From assembly GCF_026151205.1 (NCBI RefSeq), contig NC_087078.1, positions 7,892,675 through 7,952,674 of the forward strand: a stretch of DNA of 60,000 nt, read 5' to 3'. The notes beneath the pieces were generated by a model that was not told the origin of the DNA, searched no databases, and saw only the letters and a program-made list of their open reading frames with translations. The position numbers were made by a program, and so were the translations under genes. The stretch comes from Bolinopsis microptera (lineage: Eukaryota > Ctenophora > Tentaculata > Lobata > Bolinopsidae). Shown here piece after piece: positions 50,850 to 60,000 of the stretch; the first letter of the stretch is position 1; every line of letters starts with the position of its first letter.

Positions 50850-53468
50850 ATGTTGACTCGAATACTCATTATTGGAGACAGCCAAGTCGAATCAGCGTTA
50901 AAGACACACGGTTTCGGCTCCATCTTAAACGACCGATTCAATGGAGAAGCAGACGTTATCCTGAGGTTTGTTTTAACATTGATATTTTCTTTTAATGGCA
51001 ATTTTATCGAATGGCTGATGCTTTTTCGATTTATATCCTGAGGGCGAGAGTGAAACGCAGTTGTGTTTAAAGCGAAGCATTTTGTTCATTTATAGTTACA
51101 CTTACAGAATTAGCACACATCTTGGGGATTTCACATACTTTATGCCAAACAAACATTTTTCTGACAATATCTCTACTCAGGAAGTTCCCTGGTTACACAG
51201 CAGAGTGGATAAAGCTTCTAACGAGCAGCGTGGCCCGGAACCTGGGCGCTACTCCCGACTACATCATCATCCTATGTGGCAGAGACGACTGCTTGCGGAG
51301 TAAACAAGATACCAGACCTGTCACTGATCCTGAAAAGGTACCCACTTTTAATTTCCATCTCATGTTTATCTTATCTAGTTCCTTGGGGTTGTTTTATCTC
51401 ACTACAACTGTCTTAAACTTCTATTAGTATTTTTACAACTCGATTCTTTTGGGGTTTCTTCTTATTTTCTCATAATTGGATTCCAATCAAAGTCTAACGC
51501 GGTCTAAGTTAAACTAGAAAATATAGCAATTATTATGGCTTTAAAACTAAAACATCCGTAATAAGGGAGTGTCTTATTGGGAGCTTCTCTTTTTATTAAA
51601 TATTAATTCCTTAATTTCTCTAATTACATGGTATTTTCATCAGTTCCGAAAGAATCTTTACTCACTGGTAGACAAGATAACAAATGAAGTTGATATGAAC
51701 GCAGAGCGCTTCATCTTGCTCTCTCCTTTACCCATACATACCATGAGATTCGAAGGAGATGAAGGCAATGTCTTTGATGGTATTGAATTTTTTGTTTTTA
51801 CAATTACATTCGTAAGATTTAAAATGTAGCCTGATTCATGTAAATTCTCCATCTGATTTTTAGTCTCAGTTTGATGAAACCAATATCATAACTTTATTTT
51901 CTAATTTCAATATTTAAGGTACACATTACACAATAGCTTACAGTTTACACTGTTATCCTCAGGAGTTACAATAGATAAGAGCACAATTAAACAATACACG
52001 GAGAAGACGAAGGAGGTAGCTACAAGAGTGGGAGGACAGTTCGTAGACACTTCAGCTTTGTTAGACAGGGCTCTTGATGCAAACTTCAGACAAGGCGGGA
52101 TCAAACTGTCAAACGACGGTAGGTTCTGACGTAAGGTTAAAACTAGATGGGTGGTGAAGAAGTGTTATTTTATGTTGCATGTCGGGAAGAGGAATGTGTT
52201 ATTTTTCTAAGCCTCTGGAAAGTGCATAATATGGTGAAATACTTATACATTGAATGCTTTTACTCTGTCGCAGCTCTGTCATTTTTATATTTAACAATTC
52301 CTACTAGCCGACGCCCGACGTAGCTGTTTTGTGATATAATAGTGTGATTTTAACTTGAATAAGTTTAACTTTGAGAAATATACCTCCCTGAAAATTTTAA
52401 ACATTTTCTTCATACTTAACATAAAAGCTGGCATCTATTATACTTATAGAGGCTGGTGCATCTATAAGTTTTCTACATATAGCAGAAAATAACAATGTTC
52501 TTTAACTGAAGGCCTGGTAGCTGGCATTTATAAGTTTTCTACAAATAGCAGAAAATAACAGTGTTCTTTAACTGAAGGCCTGGTAGCTGGCATTTATAAA
52601 TTTTCTACATATAGCAGAAAATAACAGTGTTCTTTAACTGAAGGCCTGGTAGCATACGCTACCTCTGCTTGGTACTTTAACTACTATATAAAAAAGTGGT
52701 CTCGGAAATACACTAACATAACCCCGCAAACCGTGCCGTGGGAGAGCGTGAAGTTGTATTTACATAAAGCTTTTGATGGTTGTCGGCTGACTTGTCATCA
52801 GCTTTATGAAGCGCACTGTGCACTGTGCAGGCTTACTCGTACGTACGTTTTGACCTTCCGAAACTATACCCTGAATATGTTAAATATTTCTCAGTATTTT
52901 GAATACACTCACGCATGAGAGCGTACATTGATAATAGATAGAACATGTTTTGGTATTGAAAGGTAATTTTCAGCACCTTGAAAAATTAGACATATCTTCA
53001 TTCTTCAATACAAAAATATGTGTACAATGTTGGGGTAGGGCGAAAGTATATTAAAAACCTTCCAGGTCATTTGAATTTGGCGGAGAAGTTGGTAGAATTG
53101 ATCGAGTTAACAGAATCACCATTTCCTTCTTTCGATACGGTAAGTTTTTAACCAGGAATCTTTGCCATAGTGATTGTTCCCACGTTGGGCCATAACTATT
53201 CGATTTCAACATCACATTCTAGAATTTAGTTATTTTCTGTAAATTAGAATCAATAAAGTGCCGTATCTCCTGTACTTAATAATAATAAAGCACATTATTT
53301 GATTTCCATACTCTCCCGAAGATTGGAAATGACTACGTGAAGACGTTGGGAGAAATAAATCAGAATTGCTCCTTGGTCCAAGAAGACAATATCGCAGCTT
53401 ACACTTACGTTTCTACTGTAGATCAATACTCTGCTTACCTAGGGAAGACATACCGAGGAAAGGTGTGA
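50850..53468 (+). CDS. IAH1: IAH1-like SGNH/GDSL esterase, complete, 6 exons, about 261 residues
   Basis: A GDSL-type hydrolase related to isoamyl acetate-hydrolysing esterase 1, expected to cleave small acyl esters in the cytosol. Exons: 50850-50965, 51181-51337, 51644-51779, 51963-52118, 53066-53139, 53322-53468 (TGA); phases agree throughout. The total of 262 codons is close to the roughly 250 residues usual for IAH1. Seen in order: block I ILIIGDS with the nucleophile Ser11, then PGYTAEWIKLL, block III CGRDD, AERFILLSPLPIHTM, and block V SNDGHLNLAEKL. Two catalytic blocks are unusual: block III normally has GxND, and block V normally DxxH, whereas here the Asp and His are one residue closer, exactly at the exon 4/5 junction. 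The ATG at 50850 is the natural start. An AATAAA signal follows at about 53920. Confidence 0.8.
52445..52652 (+). repeat. 66-bp tandem repeat, 3 copies, in intron 4 of the esterase gene
   Basis: GGCCTGGT occurs at 52511, 52577 and 52643. Each copy carries TATAGCAGAAAATAACA and GTTCTTTAACTGAAGGCCTG. The first copy differs most. Confidence 0.92.
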
Positions 53469-54268
53469 GGTCGTGGACAGATCACTTATTAGATCCAAAA
53501 TGAAAGGAAGAAATATTTCCGCGGGAGAGTTGCAGTTGGCTTTATGCGTGGCTGAACTTTGGAGAAGTAAAACGAGCGAATGAAGTTGTCATATCGTCTC
53601 GGGCGTCACGGGATGTGAGGGGATGTATATCTCGATACTGGTCACCAAATCAACACTTTTCAGCTCCCTAGTATTGTGCTAAGCTATAATTATTCGTGAA
53701 GATAAAGTTCATTTTTAAAATTAGTAGTAAGCATTTTATTGCAATATTTATTAAATTACCCATCGTAAAGCAAAGAATTTTGCCGTCGTATCAGTTTCAA
53801 AATTTCCAAGAATTGCTTCATACTTCGACATTCCTTTGTCTTTATTCTGTGAAAATTCTTCAGATATCTGATAGCTGTTACAGAGTAAATTCTATTAATC
53901 TGTTGTATGACTTATTAATTCAATAAAGCTGTTCTTTCTATGACGCAATATGCAATTTATACCTGTTCCTGTAATTCTAAAGAAGAGACTATATAATTTT
54001 GTTCAAGATAGTACGATCGCTTTTTACTGTTCTATGGAATTCAAGCTTTGTTGACCCATTAAGGCATAAATGAGAACAGTTTTTCTGTAAGTTTTGAAAG
54101 AGCACTGCAACTTAGGCTAATAATAATATAACTATAAGAGTATCTGTATAGTGCCAGTGTCTAGGGGTCGTATCCATTCTTTATTTCTTTGGCCATTTAA
54201 AACCTAATTTAAATTTGTATCACGTCATGACCCCCATTGTCGTTTCACTAAATATAAGTGTCGTGGCG

Positions 54269-54932
54269 GGTAACACGACTCCTGTCCGAAAGCGACATCT
54301 GTCCGACAGCGACATCTGTCCGAATCAGGGTACCAGAAAAAAACGACATCTGTCCGAAATTGTGACCTGATTTCAATACGACACATTTACAATTAGAGAC
54401 ATGATCTAAACTGTTATTTGCTAAATTGTATACGTAACATTTGAGATATGATCTGAGCCATAGTTCTACCACAGTTTATTTTCATTTGATGTCGATAAAT
54501 TGGACAATAGTTTGAATGTTATTTAAATGTTATAAATTAGTTCAATATAATACAATATCACAGAATCAAATCTAAAGCATAGTCAAATTTCCGATAGCTT
54601 TAAGGAAATCCATAGGGTTGCTGTAGTTGTCGTAATCATCTACAATTCTCTGAAGTTGTCGATCATAACGGATCCATTTGGGTGCACGTGGCTCAGGTAG
54701 TTCCCGCCCGTCTCTTTTGGTTTTCTTCACGTCTGTAAGGGCTTGTTCTGCTTACCCGTGAGCTTGTGAAATACGAATGTGAACCGAAATTTCAATATGA
54801 TCCGAAATTCGGACAGATGTCGCCAAAAACGACTCCTGTCCGACAGCGACATCTGTCCGAAATCCCTAATTCAGCTTTCGGACAGATGTCGCTGTCGGAC
54901 AGATGTCGCTGTCGGACAGATGTCGCCCAATC
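54269..54932. mobile_element. Mutator-like (MULE) non-autonomous element with 9-bp TSD
   Basis: Inverted ends are rich in the word CGACATCTGTCCGA: three copies at the left (54275-54355) and several in reverse (TCGGACAGATGTCG) at the right (54810-54930). The nine bases GTCGTGGCG occur on both sides (54260-54268 and 54933-54941). A related unsplit copy of the host repeat at about 44111 supports insertion here. Nine-base duplications with repetitive TIRs fit Mutator-like elements. The interior keeps a short coding remnant on the minus strand. Confidence 0.75.
54572..54751 (-). pseudogene. C-terminal coding remnant inside the MULE
   Basis: A 59-codon open stretch ending TAG at 54572 contains GRELPEPRAPKWIRYDRQLQ and SNPMDFLKAIGNL. 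Charged, coding-like composition and its position inside the TIRs suggest the last part of a transposase. Resemblance to invertebrate MULE proteins is from memory and weak. No ATG or catalytic region is retained. Confidence 0.4.
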
Positions 54933-55189
54933 GTCGTGGCGAAAGCCACGATACAGCTGCAAACTCTTGCGCGGCAGGTCTACAACGTGTGACAAATTTA
55001 AATGACACAGCAAATTGTTTTCATGGCCGCTAAAATTTGATGTATGGGAGGTTATAATGCTCTGCTTTTCATCCAACAAAGTTGTTTACTTGTTTAATGT
55101 TTTGTCAGGTTAATATATAATAATACAACTAGTAATTAGCTAATTGGTCCAGATAGAGGGCGTTAATTTCGTATCGGGCGATAATTAGT

Positions 55190-55275
55190 AATTACCTGGG
55201 GACCCCAGGCTATTATGTTCATAAACATAAACGCCGAATAGAGATTCGGCGGAATGACAGGCTGAGCGCCGCCCA
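55190..55275 (-). repeat. Dispersed repeat copy 3 (family of 29275 and 29824)
   Basis: It reads ACCTGGGGACCCCAGGCTAT, ATGTTCATAAACATAAACG and GAATGACAGGCTGAGCGCCG, the reverse complement of the two copies near 29300 and 29850. A small hairpin CGCCGAAT-AGAG-ATTCGGCG is specific to this copy. Confidence 0.75.
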
Positions 55276-56214
55276 GTAAGGGCGATAATTGTTTAACGGG
55301 TGATACTCGTAAAATATTTGTTTCAAATATTATATTAGACCGTGATGACACGAAACGTGGATAAAATTTGGATTAGAAAACCTCTTAGAACTATTTCATA
55401 TAAATATCCAAATTTGCAAAAGTTTCTGGTGAAAAGTGTTTGCATATTATTATTAAGTATTGACCGTTACACTTACAAGGCGGCTAAATTACAAGGCAGA
55501 TCAGCTAAATTCCATCTCAGGCGCAGAAAATGTTCCCGGGACGTATAACTGTTCCTGATTAAAGGCTCTTGTAGAGCGGTTAATTGGTTAATTGGCAATC
55601 ATTTAATCGGGTCAAATCTTTGAAATCGAGATAGCAGGGACCGTAATTGTATGGGGGTAACTCATGGAGGATTTGCATTTTAAAGCCGGATACCGATCGA
55701 ATTGAAAAGTGGATACGACCCCCAATAGTAATAAGCATAGTTGAAGAGGCCGCATAGCAGACGAGACTTTTGGGGTCTCGGTGACGGTAGGTGTGCAACC
55801 GTCTAGAGAACTACAAACAAAAGCTGGACTGACTACTATAGGTGCGATAGGGCTAGGCTGTTGCACATCTGGTCATGATATCCAGATCTGAAGTCCTGGT
55901 GTGCCCAATAATATAATGGTGCTGCTAACACCGGACTGTGTCTTGACTATTTTGTGTTGTCCTGGGATTTCTGATCCTTAGAGATTTCAGACTTGGTGCT
56001 TGAAATTTCGGCATAGCTCCCGCGGGAGCCTTGTATGTTGTTGGCTAATATTTCGTGGTTCGTTTTAAGCAGTTGTGCGACCTCTACTTTCTTTGTACGG
56101 TTCATTGGACACTATAGCTACCATCCCTGTGGTAGACCGTAGCTGCAGGAAGGAAGGGCGCGGCACGGAATCTCACCCATCAAGTACCCATTATTTCATT
56201 ATTTTTCTTGCTAT

Positions 56215-56244
56215 TGACAGACAGACAGACAGACAGACAGACAG
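56215..56244 (+). repeat. (GACA)n tetranucleotide microsatellite
   Basis: Seven consecutive GACA units. Confidence 0.95.
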
Positions 56245-56412
56245 CGAACAGGAAAATTCGGTAAAAAATAAAGCAATTATGAAGGCAAGACATTAAATTT
56301 ATTCCCTTGTAAATTAATTAGCTGGTTAGTTCACTATAGCTCTGTTCAACCAGGTATATAATAGTTATATACTTTATGTACCAACGAATTTAAGTTTTTG
56401 TATTTCATTTGT

Positions 56413-57690
56413 ATTAGTTATTTTAAGTTGTTGGAAAATCCGGACATCCGGGGGAGGTTTTGAAAATTCAAACAAACCCGGAAAAGTGGAGGGAGTGGTC
56501 TGTAAATCCGAAATTTTTGTGAAACTTGACCAACAAAGTAGGATCGAACGGTGACCGCACTTTTGAGGGTGTCCCGGACCCCAACCGCCAAACGGTGCCC
56601 GCGGGGCAGCCACGCCCATATTTGGTCCAAATAAGGCTCAATTTAGCCAAATACCTTCAACATGCCCAAAACCCAGGTCAAAAAATGACTGAGTTATGAG
56701 CTAAAAACTATATGCTCATTGCTCATATTTGGGCATACGCACCAAATTCGATCGATTTTGGCCCATAAACTGGTCAAATATCAATATTTTGATACACATT
56801 ACTACACATTCTTTACGATTATCAGCTCAATATCTACCTAACTGTGGATTCTGTGTTCAAATAATCGTAAAAAATGAACAAAATCGCCCTTAAGGTCGAA
56901 ATGCGATTCTACGTTGATTCAGAAAATTTCATGAAAAAATATTGAAACCATATTGAGTTCTATTGTTTTGAGCGAAATCAGTTTCGAAAATATCACGAAC
57001 TGAGATATGAATTTTTTTCATTTTTTACAAGTAGAACACAGAATCCACAGTCAGGTAGATATTGAGCAGATAATCGTAGAGAATGTGTAGTTTAGGCTTA
57101 CCTTTTATATAAAGTTTGTTTCACCAAACAATATTGTTATTTGACCAATTTATGGGTCAAAATCGATCGAATTTGGTGCGTATGCCAAAATATGGGCACA
57201 TAGTTGTTAGCTCATAACTCAGTCATTTTCTAACGAGGTCTGATCGTCATCTTCTTACAGCGTTCGATGTCTGTGCGAAGGTAAAATGGTGACATCCTCT
57301 GGATCAGGCAGAGGTCGAGTGTTATCAGGATCACTTCTGTAGTAGTTGTACAGCAATACTAAGGTAATGCAGGACTACTGCGGACCCTCTACCGGCCAAA
57401 CCTTGAGAACACCTACCGTTCACCGAACCTTGACTGCGGCTTTACGACTACTACAGTCATTTTTTGTCCAATCTTGATAAAAATTCATATACGAGTTCAA
57501 GAGACCACTAGCTACAAGTAGAGCGCCCAAAACCTGGGTTTTGGGCATGTTGAGGGTATTTAGATAAATTGGGCGTAATTTGGACCAAATATGAGCCTGG
57601 CTGCCCCGCGGGCACCGTTTGACGGTTGGGGTCCGGGACCCCCTCAAAAGTTCGGTCACCGGTCCTATCTCGAAACAGAGTTTCACAAAA
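56413..57690. repeat. Large imperfect fold-back (inverted repeat) of about 1.3 kb
   Basis: The outer arms share ACCGTTTGACGGTTGGGGTC/GACCCCAACCGCCAAACGGT-type words, the phrase GGGCATGTTGA/TCAACATGCCC, and further in CGATCGATTTTG/CAAAATCGATCGA and GCCCATAAACTGGTCAAATA/ATTTGACCAATTTATGGGTC. An inner hairpin pairs ATCTACCTAACTGTGGATTC (near 56830) with its mirror near 57040. The right arm carries about 290 extra bases (about 57235-57525). Reading frames here are by-products. Confidence 0.85.
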
Positions 57691-57962
57691 AATCATGGTG
57701 AATTAACGCGCATATCATGTTGCCGCGCCGGCCAGATCATGCAGATCAGATCGATCGAATTAATTTGCGCGCACGCGCTAGGACTCTTAGCAACGAACCG
57801 TTCGGCTTCCGCGTGTTACGCATTTGAAGTCCTACAAATGACGCGTCACTTGCGAGAGTGTCGCTACCCCGTCTACTAAATGTATTACTGATCTGTGAAT
57901 TGTGATATGGTTAGTTATAAAACTGATCCTGCGGCCTGCGGGTGCCGAAGGCAGGATTTTGG

Positions 57963-58015
57963 ACAGGCATGATTTTGGACAGGCATGATTTTGGACAGGC
58001 ATGATTTTGGACAGG
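57963..58015 (+). repeat. 16-bp tandem repeat (AGGCATGATTTTGGAC)3
   Basis: Three perfect copies, immediately before the truncated LINE coding sequence. Confidence 0.92.
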
Positions 58016-58044
58016 ACTTCTACAATGTGATAATATGGTACGGC

Positions 58045-58521
58045 ACAAGACAACAGTCTGACAAAGCAGCAAAGGAAGCAGCACAACTCCCGGACCTGGG
58101 CCAAGGACAGTCTACAATCTCATACGGAGTTGCCAGAGCAGTAGCAAAGGCTCACATCAAGGATAGCGACCCCCAACACCACCTGGTCTCCCAGACTTAC
58201 AAGGGATACAACAGAAAAAGAGCGGACAGTAAAATAGAGAGCAGGAAAGACGGAGCGCTGCTAGCACAACTCAGAGCAGGCCATTGCCTTCACCTGTCCC
58301 ACTACAAAAATAGGATCGACTCTACAAAGAGTGCAACTTGTCCCCGTTGCGGAGAAGAAGAAGAAACGGTACCACACTGGATTCGGTGCCCTGCAACGAT
58401 CAGGACGAGAGAAGAAATCTTCGGAAAACCTGACTTAAACTTGGACATACTAACCACCAACCCGATAGAAATCCTGGCGTTTGCTAAGAAGACCTTGCTT
58501 GAGGGACCCTTAGACGCCTAG
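58045..58521 (+). mobile_element. 5'-truncated LINE: end of RNase H domain plus zinc-finger tail
   Basis: The frame, which ends TAG at 58521, opens with QQSDKAAKEAA, the usual end of the RNase H domain in Jockey/I-type LINEs. About 100 residues later comes CPRCGEEEETVPHWIRCP, the C-x2-C...H-x4-C zinc-binding motif that follows it. Everything upstream (endonuclease, reverse transcriptase) is missing, as usual for 5'-truncated LINE insertions. The junction with the 16-bp repeats is at about 58020-58045. The 3' end is marked by a short CACCACCACCACCAC run. It is a different LINE group from the intact one at 38176. Confidence 0.75.
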
Positions 58522-58660
58522 CCCATCACCACCACCACCACAACAGTCTTGGGAACATTTTCCGACAAAAATTTTGAAATTTGGTACATTTTAACAAAAA
58601 CTGTAATTACTTCCTACTCTTAGTGTGCCCGACAAATTTACTTGAGTGTGAGGACGAAAT

Positions 58661-59390
58661 ATATCCACGTCAGTACAAAAGTCAGTACCCATACGTTGGG
58701 TCTTATACCACCGCCGTGTTTTATATTTGAGAGTTGTTGCTTTGCAGATAGCATACTGTCACCAAAATTTTAAAATTCGATTTTTGGGGGCCACATCCAA
58801 TCAAAATTGAATTGTTTATACTCGTGTTTGTGAACATGTTAGAGACTCCGTTGTAACATATTGCAATAGGTCATTTAATCCGGAATTTAATCTGAAAAGA
58901 TGTTGCGAAACGGATTTAAAATGACGAAGTTATCAAGCAATTTAATTATCTCGTTAGCAAAATTGATTGGGTACTCAATGATTACCCAATCACGACACCG
59001 TAATTGAGCTCTCTCTCTCTGCACGATTCCCATAATGCAGATCTAGCCTCAACCCAATCACCTGATCACACGTAATGAACAAACTCATTATGCTTCATAT
59101 CTCGGTCATCTGAGAAGCTAGAACTCTCATTTTTTCAGGACGAACGTAATTTAAATGGCCAAACACAATTCAATAAAATTTGGCTCGATCCGACTATCCA
59201 AACTATCAAATAAATGCGAAAATGAACCTTCATTTGAAAAAATGGACACGAATATTTTTTGACTTGACAAATTCCTCGAACCAGTGGTGGTAGTAGGTCA
59301 TACCAGAAAGAATTATTTCAATTGGGCACTCAGTAACTGAACTATTAAGACCAACGTATGGGTACTGACTTTTGCCCCCCCCCCCCCAGG
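58661..59390. mobile_element. Tc1/mariner-like MITE, copy 2 (diverged)
   Basis: It shares CGTTGGGTCTTATAC, GCCGTGTTTTATATTTGAGA, TCGGTCATCTGAGAAGCTA and TTCCTCGAACCAGTGGTGGT with copy 1 over its whole length. The terminal repeats are altered: the left end has CAGTACAAAAGTCAGTACCC and the right end holds a run of 13 C (59375-59387). Confidence 0.85.
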
Positions 59391-60000
59391 TATGTTGATT
59401 TTCATAATATGTTGATCTCGCTACCTTATTTTGGTTTAGCAATCGAAGAGAAGTTTGTAGAATTCTGTTTAATGTCAACTTTAAACTGCAAATAGATTAC
59501 CAAATAACAGTGAAAACGTTTATATTAGCGGCGAAATTGATCACATCTATAATTCAATTCTTGAAAATAACTTAAACAGGATTCTAATATACATTAAACT
59601 ATTTTGAAATGTCATTACCGAACTTTCTTTTAGCTTAGCACTAGTATAAAATATCACATCTTATAATAGCAATTAGTGACTAGTTTGTCAATAGTGCTTT
59701 TAACAGTGCTGCTGGCATTGTCTTCCGATTCACTTTCGGGATCAGATCTGTAAATTGAAAACTTGCAATTAACTGATGTTTTGAGATGAAAATTAAGCAA
59801 TTATAAATCAGCTTTTCTTAACTTTACTTAAACATAGTAAATGAACTTAATGATGCTTATTTTAAAAGTACCATCCAGCCATTCAGAGCCTTTGCAGCAA
59901 ATTAGTTAGTTAATTTTAATTTTTTACATTAAAAAAGCTGTTAACCAAACAAAAAGCACGCTTAATAAAGCTTACAATTTAATTATCTTAAAAAGGAAAC
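59391..60000. other. Nothing recognised at the right edge
   Basis: Very AT-rich sequence without a convincing exon, repeat unit or transposon end. Confidence 0.4.

Larger units (their letters stand above)
54214..55015 (+). repeat. Dispersed repeat with GGCGAAAGCC hairpin, copy 2, split by a MULE
   Basis: The left part (54214-54268) matches 43915 onward (TTTGTATCACGTC, ACCCCCATTGT). The right part (54933-55015) matches 44109 onward (GGCGAAAGCCACGATACAGC, GCGCGGCAGGTCTAC). The gap is the element at 54269-54932. Confidence 0.7.
55016..56400. other. Intergenic, dispersed repeat fragments and a GACA microsatellite
   Basis: It contains an opposite-strand copy (55190-55275) of the repeat seen at 29275 and 29824, a (GACA)n run at 56215-56244, and short frames with no family resemblance. 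Confidence 0.45.

Noticed and set aside
56374-57696. Several 60-90-codon minus-strand ORFs
   Set aside because: They are shadows of the inverted repeat arms, with related peptides from both arms and no independent coding evidence.

Overview
This window is a piece of an AT-rich invertebrate (metazoan) nuclear genome. Protein-coding information sits in many short exons bounded by GT...AG signals, and long gaps are filled with transposons, minisatellites and inverted repeats. The gene families (MSK-type tandem kinase, VWA7/hemicentin-like protein, IAH1-like SGNH esterase) are animal families. Degenerate CCCTAA tracts fit TTAGGG telomeres. No ribosomal, tRNA or prokaryotic genes are seen. A cnidarian or similar early-branching animal is plausible, but this is a weak guess.

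Layout. Positions 1559-7309 (+) hold the 3' part of an MSK1/2-type kinase (RPS6KA4/5): the end of the N-terminal AGC kinase domain, its hydrophobic motif, the complete CaMK-like C-terminal kinase and a basic C-terminal tail. A tRNA-derived SINE lies in one intron. Positions 7310-13341 are gene-poor, with a local duplication, a 15-bp minisatellite and two TATA/CRE-like clusters. Positions 13342-21146 (+) hold about 18 exons of a VWA-domain protein of the VWA7/hemicentin-like group; its first exon or exons were not found. Positions 50850-53468 (+) hold a complete six-exon IAH1-like esterase (about 261 residues). A small ATG-initiated ORF (50362-50556, -) may share its promoter region.

The middle and right parts are transposon territory. 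A TIR-bounded element (22484-27902) consists mostly of 15.4 apparently identical 276-bp satellite units. An Academ-like DNA transposon (29979-33380) has long TIRs and a broken gene for a FEN1/PIN-like nuclease. A small Tigger/pogo-like element (34061-34986) keeps the end of a DDE transposase. A hAT-like element (37802-41302, 8-bp TSD) contains a LINE with an uninterrupted 986-codon endonuclease/reverse-transcriptase ORF. Further right are a mariner-like MITE in two copies, a tandem pair of 1.55-kb units each carrying a large palindrome, a GC-rich double hairpin, a Mutator-like element with a 9-bp TSD, a 1.3-kb fold-back and the 3' end of an RNase H-type LINE.

The three genes show no functional link to each other. 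The most unusual signals are (i) paired palindromes whose differences are matched between the two arms of each copy, (ii) a homogeneous satellite array carried inside a TIR element, and (iii) the nuclease-encoding TIR transposon. All exon boundaries were chosen by eye from splice signals, reading phase and family resemblance; no alignment or database search was run.
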